A stretch of 64,000 bases of DNA from Clostridium tepidum (GTDB taxonomy: Bacteria; Bacillota; Clostridia; Clostridiales; Clostridiaceae): the NCBI RefSeq assembly GCF_002008345.1, contig NZ_MRAE01000001.1, positions 62,001 through 126,000 of the forward strand, given 5' to 3'. Positions 33,184 through 44,300 of this stretch are shown one piece after another. The notes under the pieces were generated by a model. The model searched no databases and was not told the DNA's origin. It worked only from the letters and a program-made list of their open reading frames with translations. The translations under genes and the position numbers were made by a program. Numbering within the stretch: position 1 is the first letter of the stretch; each line of letters opens with the position of its first letter.

Positions 33184-35501
33184 TGGGTAAAAAAACTGGA
33201 TTATTTAAAAAGTTTTTAGCAGGAGTGCTTAGCTTTACTATAATGTGTGGGGTAGTGACTCCTGTATCGGCAAGTGAGAAAAAAGATAAGACAAGTTATG
33301 ATGTGGATATGGTTATTGTAGTTGACATTTCAGGTTCAATGAGTGGAACTAAAATGACAAAGGCTAAAAAGTCAGCCAAAGATATGGCGGAGGCTATATG
33401 GAAGGAACAAGAAGCCTATAATATCAATACAAATATTGCACTTATTAGCTTTGAGTCTAATGTAATCCATCATAAAAATGATGGGGTAGACTTCTTCCAG
33501 AAAAAAGATAAGAACAAGCTATTTAGTGTTATTGATGGGCTAGCTGCAAAAAATATGACCTTTACACAAGGAGGTCTTCATGAAGCAAGAATGATATTTA
33601 AAAACTCAACTGGAGATAAAAAAATTATAGTCCTTCTTTCAGATGGAGAAGCAAATCGTATCTATGAGCCAAAGATTGACCTTGATGATTATATGAACAA
33701 TAACAAAAAGGTTCCTGAGGGAAGTTTCTATTATAATAAGGCGGGACAAGATACTAATACCAGTAAGGGTAAGTTTTGTGCCTTAGCAGAAGCTAACCTT
33801 GCAAAAAGTGATAATATTGATGTACTTGATATTTACACAGTAGCTGTTGATTGTAATGAGCAAGCAAAAGAGTTTTTAAAAGAGGTAGCAAGTGGAGATG
33901 ATAAATTTAAGGATTCAGATACAGGTGACCTAGAAGATACCTTCAAGGATCTAACTGATGAAATAAAGGATAAGATAGAAAAAGAAAAATTAGAAAAAGA
34001 ACTTGAAGACCTTAATAATAAGATTGATGAATTGGATAAGGAGAAAGCAGAACTTGAAAAAGAGTTTGCTGAGGAAAGAGAGCAGGCAGCTAAGGATAAG
34101 GAAGAGCTTAATAAAGAAATTAATGACTTAAAAGACAAAACCGATGAACTTGAAAAAGCTAAGGATAAATTAGAACAAGAACTGGCTGATGAGAAAGGAA
34201 AAACAGAAGAAGATAAGAAGGCTCTTGAAAAAGAGATAGAAGATCTTAATCAAAAAACTGACGAGTTAAATGAAGCCAAAGAAAGTCTAGAAAAAGAATT
34301 GGAAGATACAATTAATAAGATGGAGGAAGATAAAAAAGAACTTGAGAAAGAAATCTCAGAATTAGATAAGAATATTGAAGATTTAAGGAAGGAAAAGGAT
34401 TCAGTAGAAGAAGAACTTAATAAGAAAATTGAAGAACTTGAGGATAAACTTAATCAGGAAAAGGCTGAGCATGAGAAGGACAAGGAAGAACTTGATAACA
34501 AGATTTCTGACCTTAATGATAAGCTAGACCAACTAGATAAGGAAAAAACAGAAATTGAAAATCAACTTGAAAAAGAAAAAGGGGAATCTAAAGCAGAAAG
34601 AGATCAATTAAAAGAAAATATTGATGACTTAGATAAGAAAATTGATGAAATAAATAAAGAAAAGGCAGAACTTGAAAAAGAACTAGCTGATGAAAAGAAT
34701 AAGACAAAGGAGGAAAGGGAAAAACTTAAGGAAGAAATTGAGGAACTAAACAAGGGTTTGGATTCAATAAATAAAGAAAAAGAAAGGCTTGAAGACAAGC
34801 TAAATCAACTAATAGAAGATTTTGATAAGAAGGTAGAGAAACTAGAAGATGAAATTGATAAACTTTCTAAAGATAAGGATACACTTGAAGCAGATTTAAG
34901 AAAAGAAATGGAGAAGATGAATGAAGAGATAGAAGCTTTGAAAAAGGCGAAAGAAGAGATGAAAAAGGGGCTAGAAAATCAAAAAAATCAATCAAGTAAG
35001 GATAAAGAAAAATTAAATGATGAAATAAATAAACTTGATGATAAGATTTCTAACCTTAACAAAGAAAAGGATAGACTTGAAAAAGACAACGAGAAATATA
35101 AAGAGAAATTTGAAAATCTTGAAGATGATGTAAGGGATTTAAGAGAAAATCTTGAAAGAGAGAAGGACAAAAATAATCTTAAAGGCATGAATCTTCCAGA
35201 AGGTGTTAAGGTCAATCAATGGTATCCTGAAAAATTTGTAACTTTGCCTGATAAGAAAACTTATGATGATGGTGAAGATATTGATATGAATGGTATGAAG
35301 ATGAGATTTACTCGTGTAATAAAGAGTAATGGAAAGTATATAAGAGAAACAGAAGATGTTTATTATAGAGATTTCAAGAATAATTATAGGGGTTGGGAGT
35401 TCAATTTAAAAACAAAGACTGCAAAATATGATGGGTCAACAAATGGAAAGATGAAAATAGTATTTACATTTTCACTTAAAAAACCTGACCAGTCCTGGTA
35501 A
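33183..35501 (+). CDS. Secreted von Willebrand A domain protein with long coiled coil
   Basis: Signal peptide at residues 1-31 (FLAGVLSFTIMCGVVTPVSA). A vWA domain follows at about 40-250, with the MIDAS motif VVDISGSMSG near residue 46, FTQGGLHEARMIF near 128 and VLLSDGEANR near 150. Residues 255-665 are an almost uninterrupted acidic/basic coiled coil with many LEKEL/DELDK heptads. The last 100 residues form a compact C-terminal domain (VKVNQWYPEKFVTLPDKKTY). No membrane anchor or LPXTG motif is seen. It could be a recipient-contacting adhesin; this is inference from build and position. Confidence 0.75.
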   Translation: MGKKTGLFKKFLAGVLSFTIMCGVVTPVSASEKKDKTSYDVDMVIVVDISGSMSGTKMTKAKKSAKDMAEAIWKEQEAYNINTNIALISFESNVIHHKNDGVDFFQKKDKNKLFSVIDGLAAKNMTFTQGGLHEARMIFKNSTGDKKIIVLLSDGEANRIYEPKIDLDDYMNNNKKVPEGSFYYNKAGQDTNTSKGKFCALAEANLAKSDNIDVLDIYTVAVDCNEQAKEFLKEVASGDDKFKDSDTGDLEDTFKDLTDEIKDKIEKEKLEKELEDLNNKIDELDKEKAELEKEFAEEREQAAKDKEELNKEINDLKDKTDELEKAKDKLEQELADEKGKTEEDKKALEKEIEDLNQKTDELNEAKESLEKELEDTINKMEEDKKELEKEISELDKNIEDLRKEKDSVEEELNKKIEELEDKLNQEKAEHEKDKEELDNKISDLNDKLDQLDKEKTEIENQLEKEKGESKAERDQLKENIDDLDKKIDEINKEKAELEKELADEKNKTKEEREKLKEEIEELNKGLDSINKEKERLEDKLNQLIEDFDKKVEKLEDEIDKLSKDKDTLEADLRKEMEKMNEEIEALKKAKEEMKKGLENQKNQSSKDKEKLNDEINKLDDKISNLNKEKDRLEKDNEKYKEKFENLEDDVRDLRENLEREKDKNNLKGMNLPEGVKVNQWYPEKFVTLPDKKTYDDGEDIDMNGMKMRFTRVIKSNGKYIRETEDVYYRDFKNNYRGWEFNLKTKTAKYDGSTNGKMKIVFTFSLKKPDQSW

Positions 35502-35528
35502 AAAGAAAAAGTAAATAGATGAATAATG

Positions 35529-35568
35529 GCGGCTTGGATAAGTATAAAATCTGAGCCGCTATTTTTTT
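35529..35568 (+). terminator. Terminator after the vWA gene
   Basis: GCGGCT (35529-35534) and AGCCGC (35554-35559), extended by GAT/ATC inside, form a stem followed by TATTTTTTT. It ends the mating-channel operon. Confidence 0.8.
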
Positions 35569-35595
35569 GTCCAAAAAAGAAATGGAGGAAGTAAA

Positions 35596-37293
35596 TTGAA
35601 ATTAGTAATAGCAGAAAAACCAAGTGTAGCAATGAGTATTGCCAAGGTCATAGGTGCAAATTCAAGAAAAGATGGATACGTTGAAGGAAATAATTATATT
35701 GTTAGCTGGTGCGTAGGACATCTTGTTAGGATGAGTAATCCTGAAACTTATGATGAAAGGTATAAAAGATGGAATATAGCAGATCTTCCTATATTTCCTG
35801 ATAATTATAAATATGAAGTTTCAAAATATACCAAGAAGCAGTATAGCATCCTAAAAAAATTATTGGCAGACAAGAGAGTTGTAGAAGTTGTTAATGCCTG
35901 TGATGCAGCAAGAGAGGGAGAACTTATCTTCAGGCTTGTTTATAATCAGGCGAGGTGTAAAAAGCCTATAAAAAGACTTTGGATTTCATCAATGGAAGAT
36001 AAGGCTATAAAGGAAGGTTTTAATAATCTTAAAGATGGAATAGAATATGAAAATTTATATAGGTCTGCACTAGCAAGAGGACAGGCTGATTGGCTTGTAG
36101 GAATGAATCTTTCTAGATATTATTCTTGTCTTCATAATAAAAACTATTCAGTAGGTAGGGTACAAACACCAACACTTTCAATGGTTGTAGATAGGGATAA
36201 AGCAATAAGGAATTTTGAAAAAGAAAAGTATTTTACAGTCCAGATAGATGCTAACAATATGAAACTAGAAACATCAAGGATTGATGAAAAAGAGAAAGCT
36301 GATAAGTTACTTTCATCTATTCCTGGGATTATTGAGATAAAGGAAATAGAGAAGAAGAGAAAAATTACTAGACCTGATAGACTTTTTGACCTAACAACAC
36401 TTCAAAGAGAATGTAATAAGTATTTTGGATATAGTGCAAAACAAACCCTGGATTATGCACAAAGTTTATATGAAAAGAAACTAATAACTTATCCCAGGAC
36501 AGATAGTAGGTTTCTTACAGATGATATGGTTGATAATGTTAAAAGCTATGTAGATTCCTTTGGTAATGACTTTGATGAGAAGAACTTTAAGAGTATTTTT
36601 GATTCTAAGAAGGTCGAAGATCACCATGCCGTAATTCCGACAAGTGCTTCTCTTGATTTTGATACTACAAGTTTGCAAAGGTCAGAAGAAAAGGTATTTG
36701 AACTTATAAAAGCAAAGCTTTTAGCAGCAAGATCAGGCAATCTAATTACTGAAAACACTAGGCTTATATGTGGTGTAAAAGGCTATGAATTTACAACTAC
36801 AGGAACAGTTGTAATTGATGAGGGATATACAAAATATCTTACTCCTTATATAAAGAAGAAAGAAGATAAGGTTCTTCCTAAGCTAGATGAAGGCGACAAG
36901 CTTAATGTAGAAAGTAAGAAAATAAATGAGAAATATACTAATCCACCTAAGCATTATACAGAAGACACCTTGCTTAAGGCTATGGAACTTGCTGGAAGTG
37001 ATGCAAATCAAGATGTGGAGCTAGAACGTAAAGGGCTTGGAACACCGGCAACAAGGGCTGGAATACTTGAAAACCTAATTAATAAGGAACTTATAAAAAG
37101 AGATGAAAGGAAACTTATTTCAACAGAGAAGGGGGAGCAGTTAGTATCCTTAGTAGCAGACTTCCTTAGAAATCCAAATACAACAGTAGATTGGGAAGTG
37201 AAACTTTATGAAATCTCAGAGGGAAAAGCTGATTTAAAGGATTTTATAGGAGATGTAGAAAAAAGAATAAGGGAAGTTATTTCACAAAAATGA
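35596..37293 (+). CDS. topB: DNA topoisomerase III (type IA)
   Basis: TTG start after GGAGG. The TOPRIM domain is at the N-terminus (KLVIAEKPSVAMSIAKVIGA, then NACDAAREGELIFRLVYNQA near residue 99). The active-site tyrosine is in LITYPRTDSRFL near residue 299, with ARGQADWLVGMNLSRYYS and VGRVQTPTLSMVVDRD as further signatures. It relaxes or decatenates DNA, probably during element transfer and replication. 565 residues without a C-terminal zinc ribbon, usual for mobile-element TopB. It overlaps the methyltransferase gene by four bases (ATGA). Confidence 0.92.
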   Translation: MKLVIAEKPSVAMSIAKVIGANSRKDGYVEGNNYIVSWCVGHLVRMSNPETYDERYKRWNIADLPIFPDNYKYEVSKYTKKQYSILKKLLADKRVVEVVNACDAAREGELIFRLVYNQARCKKPIKRLWISSMEDKAIKEGFNNLKDGIEYENLYRSALARGQADWLVGMNLSRYYSCLHNKNYSVGRVQTPTLSMVVDRDKAIRNFEKEKYFTVQIDANNMKLETSRIDEKEKADKLLSSIPGIIEIKEIEKKRKITRPDRLFDLTTLQRECNKYFGYSAKQTLDYAQSLYEKKLITYPRTDSRFLTDDMVDNVKSYVDSFGNDFDEKNFKSIFDSKKVEDHHAVIPTSASLDFDTTSLQRSEEKVFELIKAKLLAARSGNLITENTRLICGVKGYEFTTTGTVVIDEGYTKYLTPYIKKKEDKVLPKLDEGDKLNVESKKINEKYTNPPKHYTEDTLLKAMELAGSDANQDVELERKGLGTPATRAGILENLINKELIKRDERKLISTEKGEQLVSLVADFLRNPNTTVDWEVKLYEISEGKADLKDFIGDVEKRIREVISQK

Positions 37294-38246
37294 AAGTGGT
37301 AGAGCTTTTCGGTGGTATAGGTGCTATAAGGAAGGCTTATATCAATAGTAAAATTCCCTTTGAGATAGTAGATTATGTTGAAATAGATAAGAACTGTGTT
37401 AAGAGTTATAATGCACTTTTCAATGAAAATTATGAGCCACTAAGCGTATGCAATTATAGTCTTCCAGATAAAAAAATTGATTTACTAATGCATGGTAGTC
37501 CCTGCCAGGATTTTTCTAGGGTAGGAGAAAAACTTGGTGGGAAAAAAGGAAGTGGAACAAGGAGCAGTCTATTATTTGAAACAATAAGGATAATAGAGGA
37601 AAGACAAGACAAGCCTAGATGGGTAATATGGGAAAATGTTAAGGGAGTTCTTGATAGAAAAATGAGAGCTTCCTTTTTTTATTATCTTGAAGAAATGGAA
37701 AGGCTAGGTTATGAAACAAAATATGAGATTCTTAATTCAATAAATTTTGGGATACCACAAAAAAGAGAAAGGATTTTTGCTATTAGCTATCTAGGCAAAA
37801 ATCCTTTTAAATTTGAAAACCTAAAACACAAGGAAACCAAACATTTATCAGATTTCCTTGAAAAGGATGTAATGAAGACTTATGGAGATATATTTTTAGT
37901 CAAGCAGCCTTCAATGTTAAAAATACTCTATGATCCAGAATATAAGCCAAAATTTCAAGGAAGACTTCAAGTAATAGAAGACTTTTGCTACACCATATCT
38001 ACTAAGCAAGTAAGAGTCCCTAACTCTGGAATACTTGCTATAGGTGATAACAGGTATAGATATCTTACTGAAAGAGAATGTTTTAGGTTGATGGGATTTG
38101 ATGATAGTGATTTTGATAAGCTTATTAAGATTTTTCCAAGAAGAAAAAACTGTATGTCAAGTATTCTATATAAACAGGCAGGCAACAGTATAGTGGTTAA
38201 TGTCCTTGAAGAGATAGTAAAGGAGATTCAAAACTGTAGCTTATAA
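37290..38246 (+). CDS. DNA (cytosine-5-)-methyltransferase, orphan
   Basis: 318 residues with all key motifs in order: motif I VVELFGGIGAIRKAY, motif IV HGSPCQDFSR with the catalytic cysteine near residue 74, motif VI WENVKGVL near 114, motif VIII PQKRERIFAIS and motif X YKQAGNSIVVNVLEEI. It methylates cytosine C5 in an unknown target. No cognate endonuclease is adjacent, so it is likely an antirestriction or regulatory orphan transferred with the element. Translationally coupled to topB. Confidence 0.92.
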   Translation: MKVVELFGGIGAIRKAYINSKIPFEIVDYVEIDKNCVKSYNALFNENYEPLSVCNYSLPDKKIDLLMHGSPCQDFSRVGEKLGGKKGSGTRSSLLFETIRIIEERQDKPRWVIWENVKGVLDRKMRASFFYYLEEMERLGYETKYEILNSINFGIPQKRERIFAISYLGKNPFKFENLKHKETKHLSDFLEKDVMKTYGDIFLVKQPSMLKILYDPEYKPKFQGRLQVIEDFCYTISTKQVRVPNSGILAIGDNRYRYLTERECFRLMGFDDSDFDKLIKIFPRRKNCMSSILYKQAGNSIVVNVLEEIVKEIQNCSL

Positions 38247-38311
38247 GTTTATAAAGATGGGTGATGGAGTAAAATCCATAACCCTTTAATTATGCAAGGA
38301 GGAGAAAAAGC

Positions 38312-41300
38312 ATGAGAATAAATGATTTTGAACATTTAATTCAAGAAATCAAGGCAAAGGCTCTCTCTAGTAGTGATGAATATATTTCACTTATGAGAAC
38401 CGTTGGAAATAATTATAAATATGATTTTACTAGTCAGCTTAGTATCTATGATAAGAATACTAGTGCAAGAGCCTGTGGAGAATTTGATTTTTGGAGAAGG
38501 AAATTTAATAGAACTGTAAAGCGTGGCGAAAGAGGAATCCCCATATATAAGAATTATGGAGAATATGGCAAAGTAACCTACATCTTTGATCTCAGCCAAA
38601 CAGTATCAATGACAAGAGCTACAAATCAAGTAGAATTATGGGAATTAACCAATGGGGAAGATAGCCTAAGGGGAGTTCTTGAATTTAATGGAGCTTTTAG
38701 AGAAGATGAAACTGAAAATATGACAATAGATGAAATTCTTGAAAGTATTGCATATATGGAAGTAATCAACAAGGGTAACTATCTTTTAAATGAACTTAAG
38801 ATAGCTCCTAATTATAGAAAGATCTTTAATGATTTTCTTATAGAGTCCTTAAGAATAGGATATGCTGCAAGGCTTGATATAAATTATGAAGCTGATAGAA
38901 ACAAGATTAATGATATCCTTGGAAGTCTTGATGAAATTTCACTAACAATAGTAGGTAATGAACTAAATTTAATGGTGGCAAACATCCTTGAAAGAACAGT
39001 AGCTATAGATAAAGAGATTGATAAAAATAAGGTGCTGACAAAAGGAGTAATTGAGCGGTACAATGAAAATAGAGAAATAACAGATAAGGAAGAAAAAATA
39101 GGAGGGATAGATGATGAGTTTCGAGGAAATGTTGGAAGAATATCTGATGGAAGAGAAGGTAGAGAACGAGTATCAGATGATATTTGGGGAATGCGAGACA
39201 TCGGAAGAGATAACCTTGAAGATGAAGGAAGTAACAGAGAAAGTTCTAATGAAGGATCAGACACACCTGACTCACAGATTCGCCCAGGCGAGACTGAACT
39301 TCATGGTAGAGGAGAAAGAGAGATTATTCCAAGAGATGTTCCTGGAGAAAAGTCTTATGAAGCATCTTCTAGAAGTGGAAGAGACAGCCAAGAGGTTCAT
39401 GGAGATGGAGAAATCGAGGATGATGGAAAGCTTTGGGCTGACAGAGGAACTGAAGGCAGAAGATTGGATGAAGTGGACAGGTCTTATGGAGAACTTGAAT
39501 CACGAGTTGAGGGAGATGGCAATGAAGGAGTACGTTTACTATTAGATGAAGAAATAAGCATAGATGAGGATCAGGGAGTGGATGATGAATCTGCTTCCTT
39601 TTTTGTTCCAGAATACTATTCAAAAGCTAATCCTCAAGAACTTATGAATGAAGAAATATTAGAAAATGTTCCTAGATTAGGAGAAACTGAAGAAATATCT
39701 GCAGCAGATAAAACAGTTCATGCAGCATATATTATTCCATTTAGAAGTAATTGGACCTGGTATTTGACAGAGTATGATCCTGAAACAGAAGATGCTTATG
39801 GTCTTGTAGCAGGTCTTGAACCAGAATGGGGCTACTTTAATCTTAAGGAACTAAGGGAAATTGGAGCAGAAAGACTTGTTCTTGAAGATTTTCCTAAAAC
39901 ATTTAAGGAATTAAGGAATAGTGAACTTAAAAAACAATTAAGCGAAGAAGAAATTCATAGAGTATTCTTTGGAGAACTTGATGATTTTACAAGAAATGAA
40001 GTTTCACAAGAGGTAGACCCAGAAATTCTTTTTATGCAAGGGGAAGAACAAATAGATGAAGAACTTATTGCAGCTAAAGTAGGTACAGAATTTATTATAA
40101 TTCCAAAAAGCAATCTTAATCATATAGAACTTGATAAAGATGAAAGACAGGTTTTAGTTGATGGTGTAGAATATCAACTTTATAAGGGTAAAAACTTTGA
40201 GGACTCAAGAGAAATAGAGCTTTTTATGGATGAAGAAGGTTATAAAACCTATAAAATAAATGATTATCTTATAGATTTAAAAGACCAAGAGTTAAATAGA
40301 GAGCCTATTACTAGGGATAATGTTATAAAAATATGGGACAATCCTTTTATTATTACAAGTGTAAGAGAAGATATGCTTCTTATAGAAATGCTTCCTTATG
40401 AATTGAAAGATGAATATATTATTGATGCAAGACAGGTAAGAAGGCTTCAATTTGAAAGCATAGATGAATTTAATGAGTTTATTTATACTACTGAACTTTA
40501 TGACTTTGATGAAGAAAAAGCTAAAGAAGATGAACAAATGACTTTTCCTTTTGGAGGTTTTGAAGATATAGAAGATAGACAAGAAGACGAAAGAGAAACC
40601 CCTAAGATTGAAAATTTTGTTATTACTGATGAAATTATTCCTGAAAGCCTTCCACCACAAGAAAGGCTGGAGAATAATATTAATGCTATAAAAGTCCTTA
40701 AAACTTTGGAAAAAGAAAATAGGGAAGCAAATAGAGAAGAACAAGAAATTCTTGCTAAGTATGTAGGCTGGGGTGGTTTATCAGAGGTATTTGATGAAAG
40801 TAAAACAGGACAATGGGAAAGGGCAAGAAACTTTCTTAAGGGAAATCTTACCCTTAGTGAATATGAGGACTGTGAAGAATCTACACTTACGGCTTTTTAT
40901 ACTCCTAAAACAGTTATTGATGGAATCTATCACGCACTTGAAAACATGGGATTTGAAAAGGGGAATATACTTGAGCCTTCATGTGGAGTTGGTAGCTTTA
41001 TGGGAAGTATTCCTGAAAGTATGAAAAAATCAAAGGTTTATGGTGTGGAACTTGATAGTATTTCAGGAAATATAGCCAGGAGATTATATCCCGAAAACAA
41101 TGTACAGGTTAAGAGATTTGAGGAAACCTCATTTTCCAATAACTTTTTTGATGTGGCAATTGGCAATGTTCCATTTGGAGAATTTAAAGTAAATGACAGA
41201 TTATATGACAAGAACAACTTTTTAATTCATGACTATTTCTTTGCTAAGTCAATAGACAAGGTAAGAAGTGGTGGAGTAATTGCATTTATTACTTCCAGTG

Positions 41301-44300
41301 GGACAATGGATAAAAAGGATGATTCAATTCGTAGATATCTAGGTGCAAAATGTGAGCTTCTTGGAGCTATAAGACTTCCAAATAATACTTTCAAGGGTAT
41401 GGCTGGAACTGAAGTAACTAGTGATATTATTTTCCTTAAAAAGAAGGAATCAGTAATAGAAAGAGAAGAGCTATGGTATGAACTTGGAATAGATGATAAG
41501 GGTTTAAGTTACAACAAATATTTTGTCGAAAATCCTCAAATGATACTTGGTGAGATGACAGAGGTATCAGGCAGATTTGGAAAGACCACTACCTGCCTGG
41601 CCAAGGATAATCATGATTTAAAAGCTGAACTTTCACAAGCTATAAACAAGATTCAAGGAAAGATTGAGCCTATAAAGGTTGAAAGAGAGGAAGGAGAAAA
41701 AGAAGCTGAGATTATTCCAGCTGATGAAAATGTAAAGAACTTCTCATTCACCGAAAAAGATGGAAAGGTCTATATTAGAGAAGACTCTATAATGAGAGAA
41801 GTGGATAGGAATGATAAAGACCTAGATAAAATCAGAGATTATATAGCTCTTGGAAATGCTCTTAGAGAAGTGATTGATTTACAGTTAGAAGATAGAAGTG
41901 AAGTTGAGATTAAACTAGCTCAGAGAAAACTTAATGATATATATGATGAATTTAGCAAGAAAAATGGCTTTATAAATGGAAGAATGAATACAAGGCTTTT
42001 ATCTGAGGATAGTAATTTTGCTCTTATTTCAAGTATTGAAAAACTTGAGGAAGGAAAGTTCAAGGAAAAGGGCGATATATTTACAAAACGAACAATAAAA
42101 AAGGCTGTGCCAGTAACTCATGTGGACACACCAGACGAAGCCCTTATTCTTTCTATTGCAGAAAAAGGAAGAGTAGACCTTGGATATATGGAGGAACTTA
42201 CAGACCTTGATGAAAAAGTCTTAGTAGAGAGTTTAAAAGGCAAGATCTTTCTTGATATTAAGGAATTTGACAGAGAAAACAATGCACTTCCCTTTACAGA
42301 GAAAGAAAAGCACAATCCTATGGCCTTTAACTATGTAAGTGCTGATGAATATTTAAGTGGAAACATCAGAGATAAGATAAATGTTTTAAATGAATATATA
42401 AATTATATTGAGGGTTCTATAGGCTTTATGGATAAGGATAATTCTAATTTCAAACAAATAGAAGACAATCTTGCAAACCTCAAAATACAAAAACTGAGCC
42501 TTGAGGAAGTAATGCCAAAGGAACTCATTGCTTCAGAAATCACAGTAAGACTTGGAGCTACATGGATACCAGAAAAAGATGTAGAAAACTTTATCTTTGA
42601 AACTCTTAAAACACCAGGATTTGCAAGATGGGATATTCATGTTAGATACTCACCTTTTACAGCTGAATGGAGAATTGAGGGTAAGAGCCAGGATGGAGGA
42701 AATGACCTTGCAAATATGACCTATGGTACTAGTAGAGTTAATGCTTATAAGATTATAGAAGATGCCCTTAACCTAAAAGACACTAAGGTATGGGATAGGG
42801 TTATAAATCCTGATGGTAGTAGGTCTTCCATACTCAATAAAAAAGAAACAATGCTTGCAAGTCAGAAACAGGAACTTTTAAAAGAAGAGTTTAAAAATTG
42901 GATATTTAAAGATCCAGACAGGAGACACCGTTTAGAAAAGCTTTATAATGAAAAATTTAATTCTGTGCGTAACAGGGAATATGATGGAAGTAATATTCGC
43001 TTTGAAGGCATGAATTCAGGTATTATCCTTAAAGACCATCAAAAAAATGCAGTTGCAAGAACACTTTATGGTGGAAATTCCCTTCTTGCCCATACAGTAG
43101 GTGCAGGTAAGACCTTTGAAATGATTGCTTCTGCAATGGAGTCAAAAAGGCTTGGAATGAGTAACAAGGCATTATTTGTAGTGCCTAACCATCTAACTGA
43201 ACAAATAGGAAGGGACTTTATGGAACTTTATCCTGGAGCAAATATTATGGTTGCTACCAAGAAAGATTTCCAGCCTAAGAATAGAAAGAGATTCATAGGT
43301 AAGATTGCAACAGGAGAATATGATGCAGTTATTATAGGCCATTCACAATTTGAAAAGATACCTATGAGTAAAGAATATCAAGAAAATCATATAAATAGGG
43401 AAATTGAAGGGATCCTAGAATACATTGAAGAGTATAAGTATGACAGAAGTCAGAATTTCACAGTAAAGCAGCTACAAAATACTAAAAAGAAACTTGAAAG
43501 TAGACTAAAAAAACTTAACGATGATTTTAAAAAGGATGATGTAGTTACCTTTGAGGAACTAGGAATTGACAAGCTTTTTGTGGATGAAGCCCATAATTAT
43601 AAAAATCTATTTCTTTATACAAAAATGAGAAATGTGGCAGGAATAGGTCAGAGTGAAGCACTCAAATCTTCTGATATGTTTATGAAATGTCGATATTTAG
43701 ATGAAATGACAGGAGGAAAGGCAGTAGTATTTGCTACAGGTACTCCAGTGTCAAATAGTATGACCGAGCTTTATACCATGCAACGCTATCTTCAATATGA
43801 TGAACTTGAAAAGAATAACCTACAACATTTTGATTCATGGGCAAGTACATTTGGTGAGACTGTAACGGCAGTAGAGCTTTCACCTGAAGGAGATAAATAT
43901 AGAGCTAAAACAAGGTTTAGCAAATTCTATAACCTTCCTGAGCTTATGGCCATGTTTAAAGAAGTGGCAGATATAAAAACAGCTGATATGCTTGATTTAA
44001 AAGTTCCTGAAGCAGAATATGAAACTATAGTGACAAAGCCTACAGACGAACAGAAAGAGGTCTTAAAAGGCATCTCAGAGCGAGCAGACAGGGTAAGGGA
44101 TAGAAGGGTTGAACCAGAAGAAGATAATATGTTAAAAATCACGAATGATGGTAAAAAACTAGCCCTTGACCAAAGGCTTATCAATCCTCTTTTACCTGAT
44201 GATCCTGATAGCAAGGTAAATGTATGTGTAAAAAATATTTTTTCTATCTGGGATAAAACAAGGGATAATCGTTCAACCCAACTAGTATTTTCTGATATGT

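Noticed and set aside
33833-35215. Minus-strand frames of serine/leucine-rich protein opposite the coiled coil
   Set aside because: They are mirror images of repetitive Glu/Lys codons, with no RBS and no family resemblance.
40773-41024. 83-codon frame inside the methylase domain of the giant gene
   Set aside because: The host frame is strongly conserved here, and the nested frame has no RBS or recognisable pattern, unlike the one at 39111.
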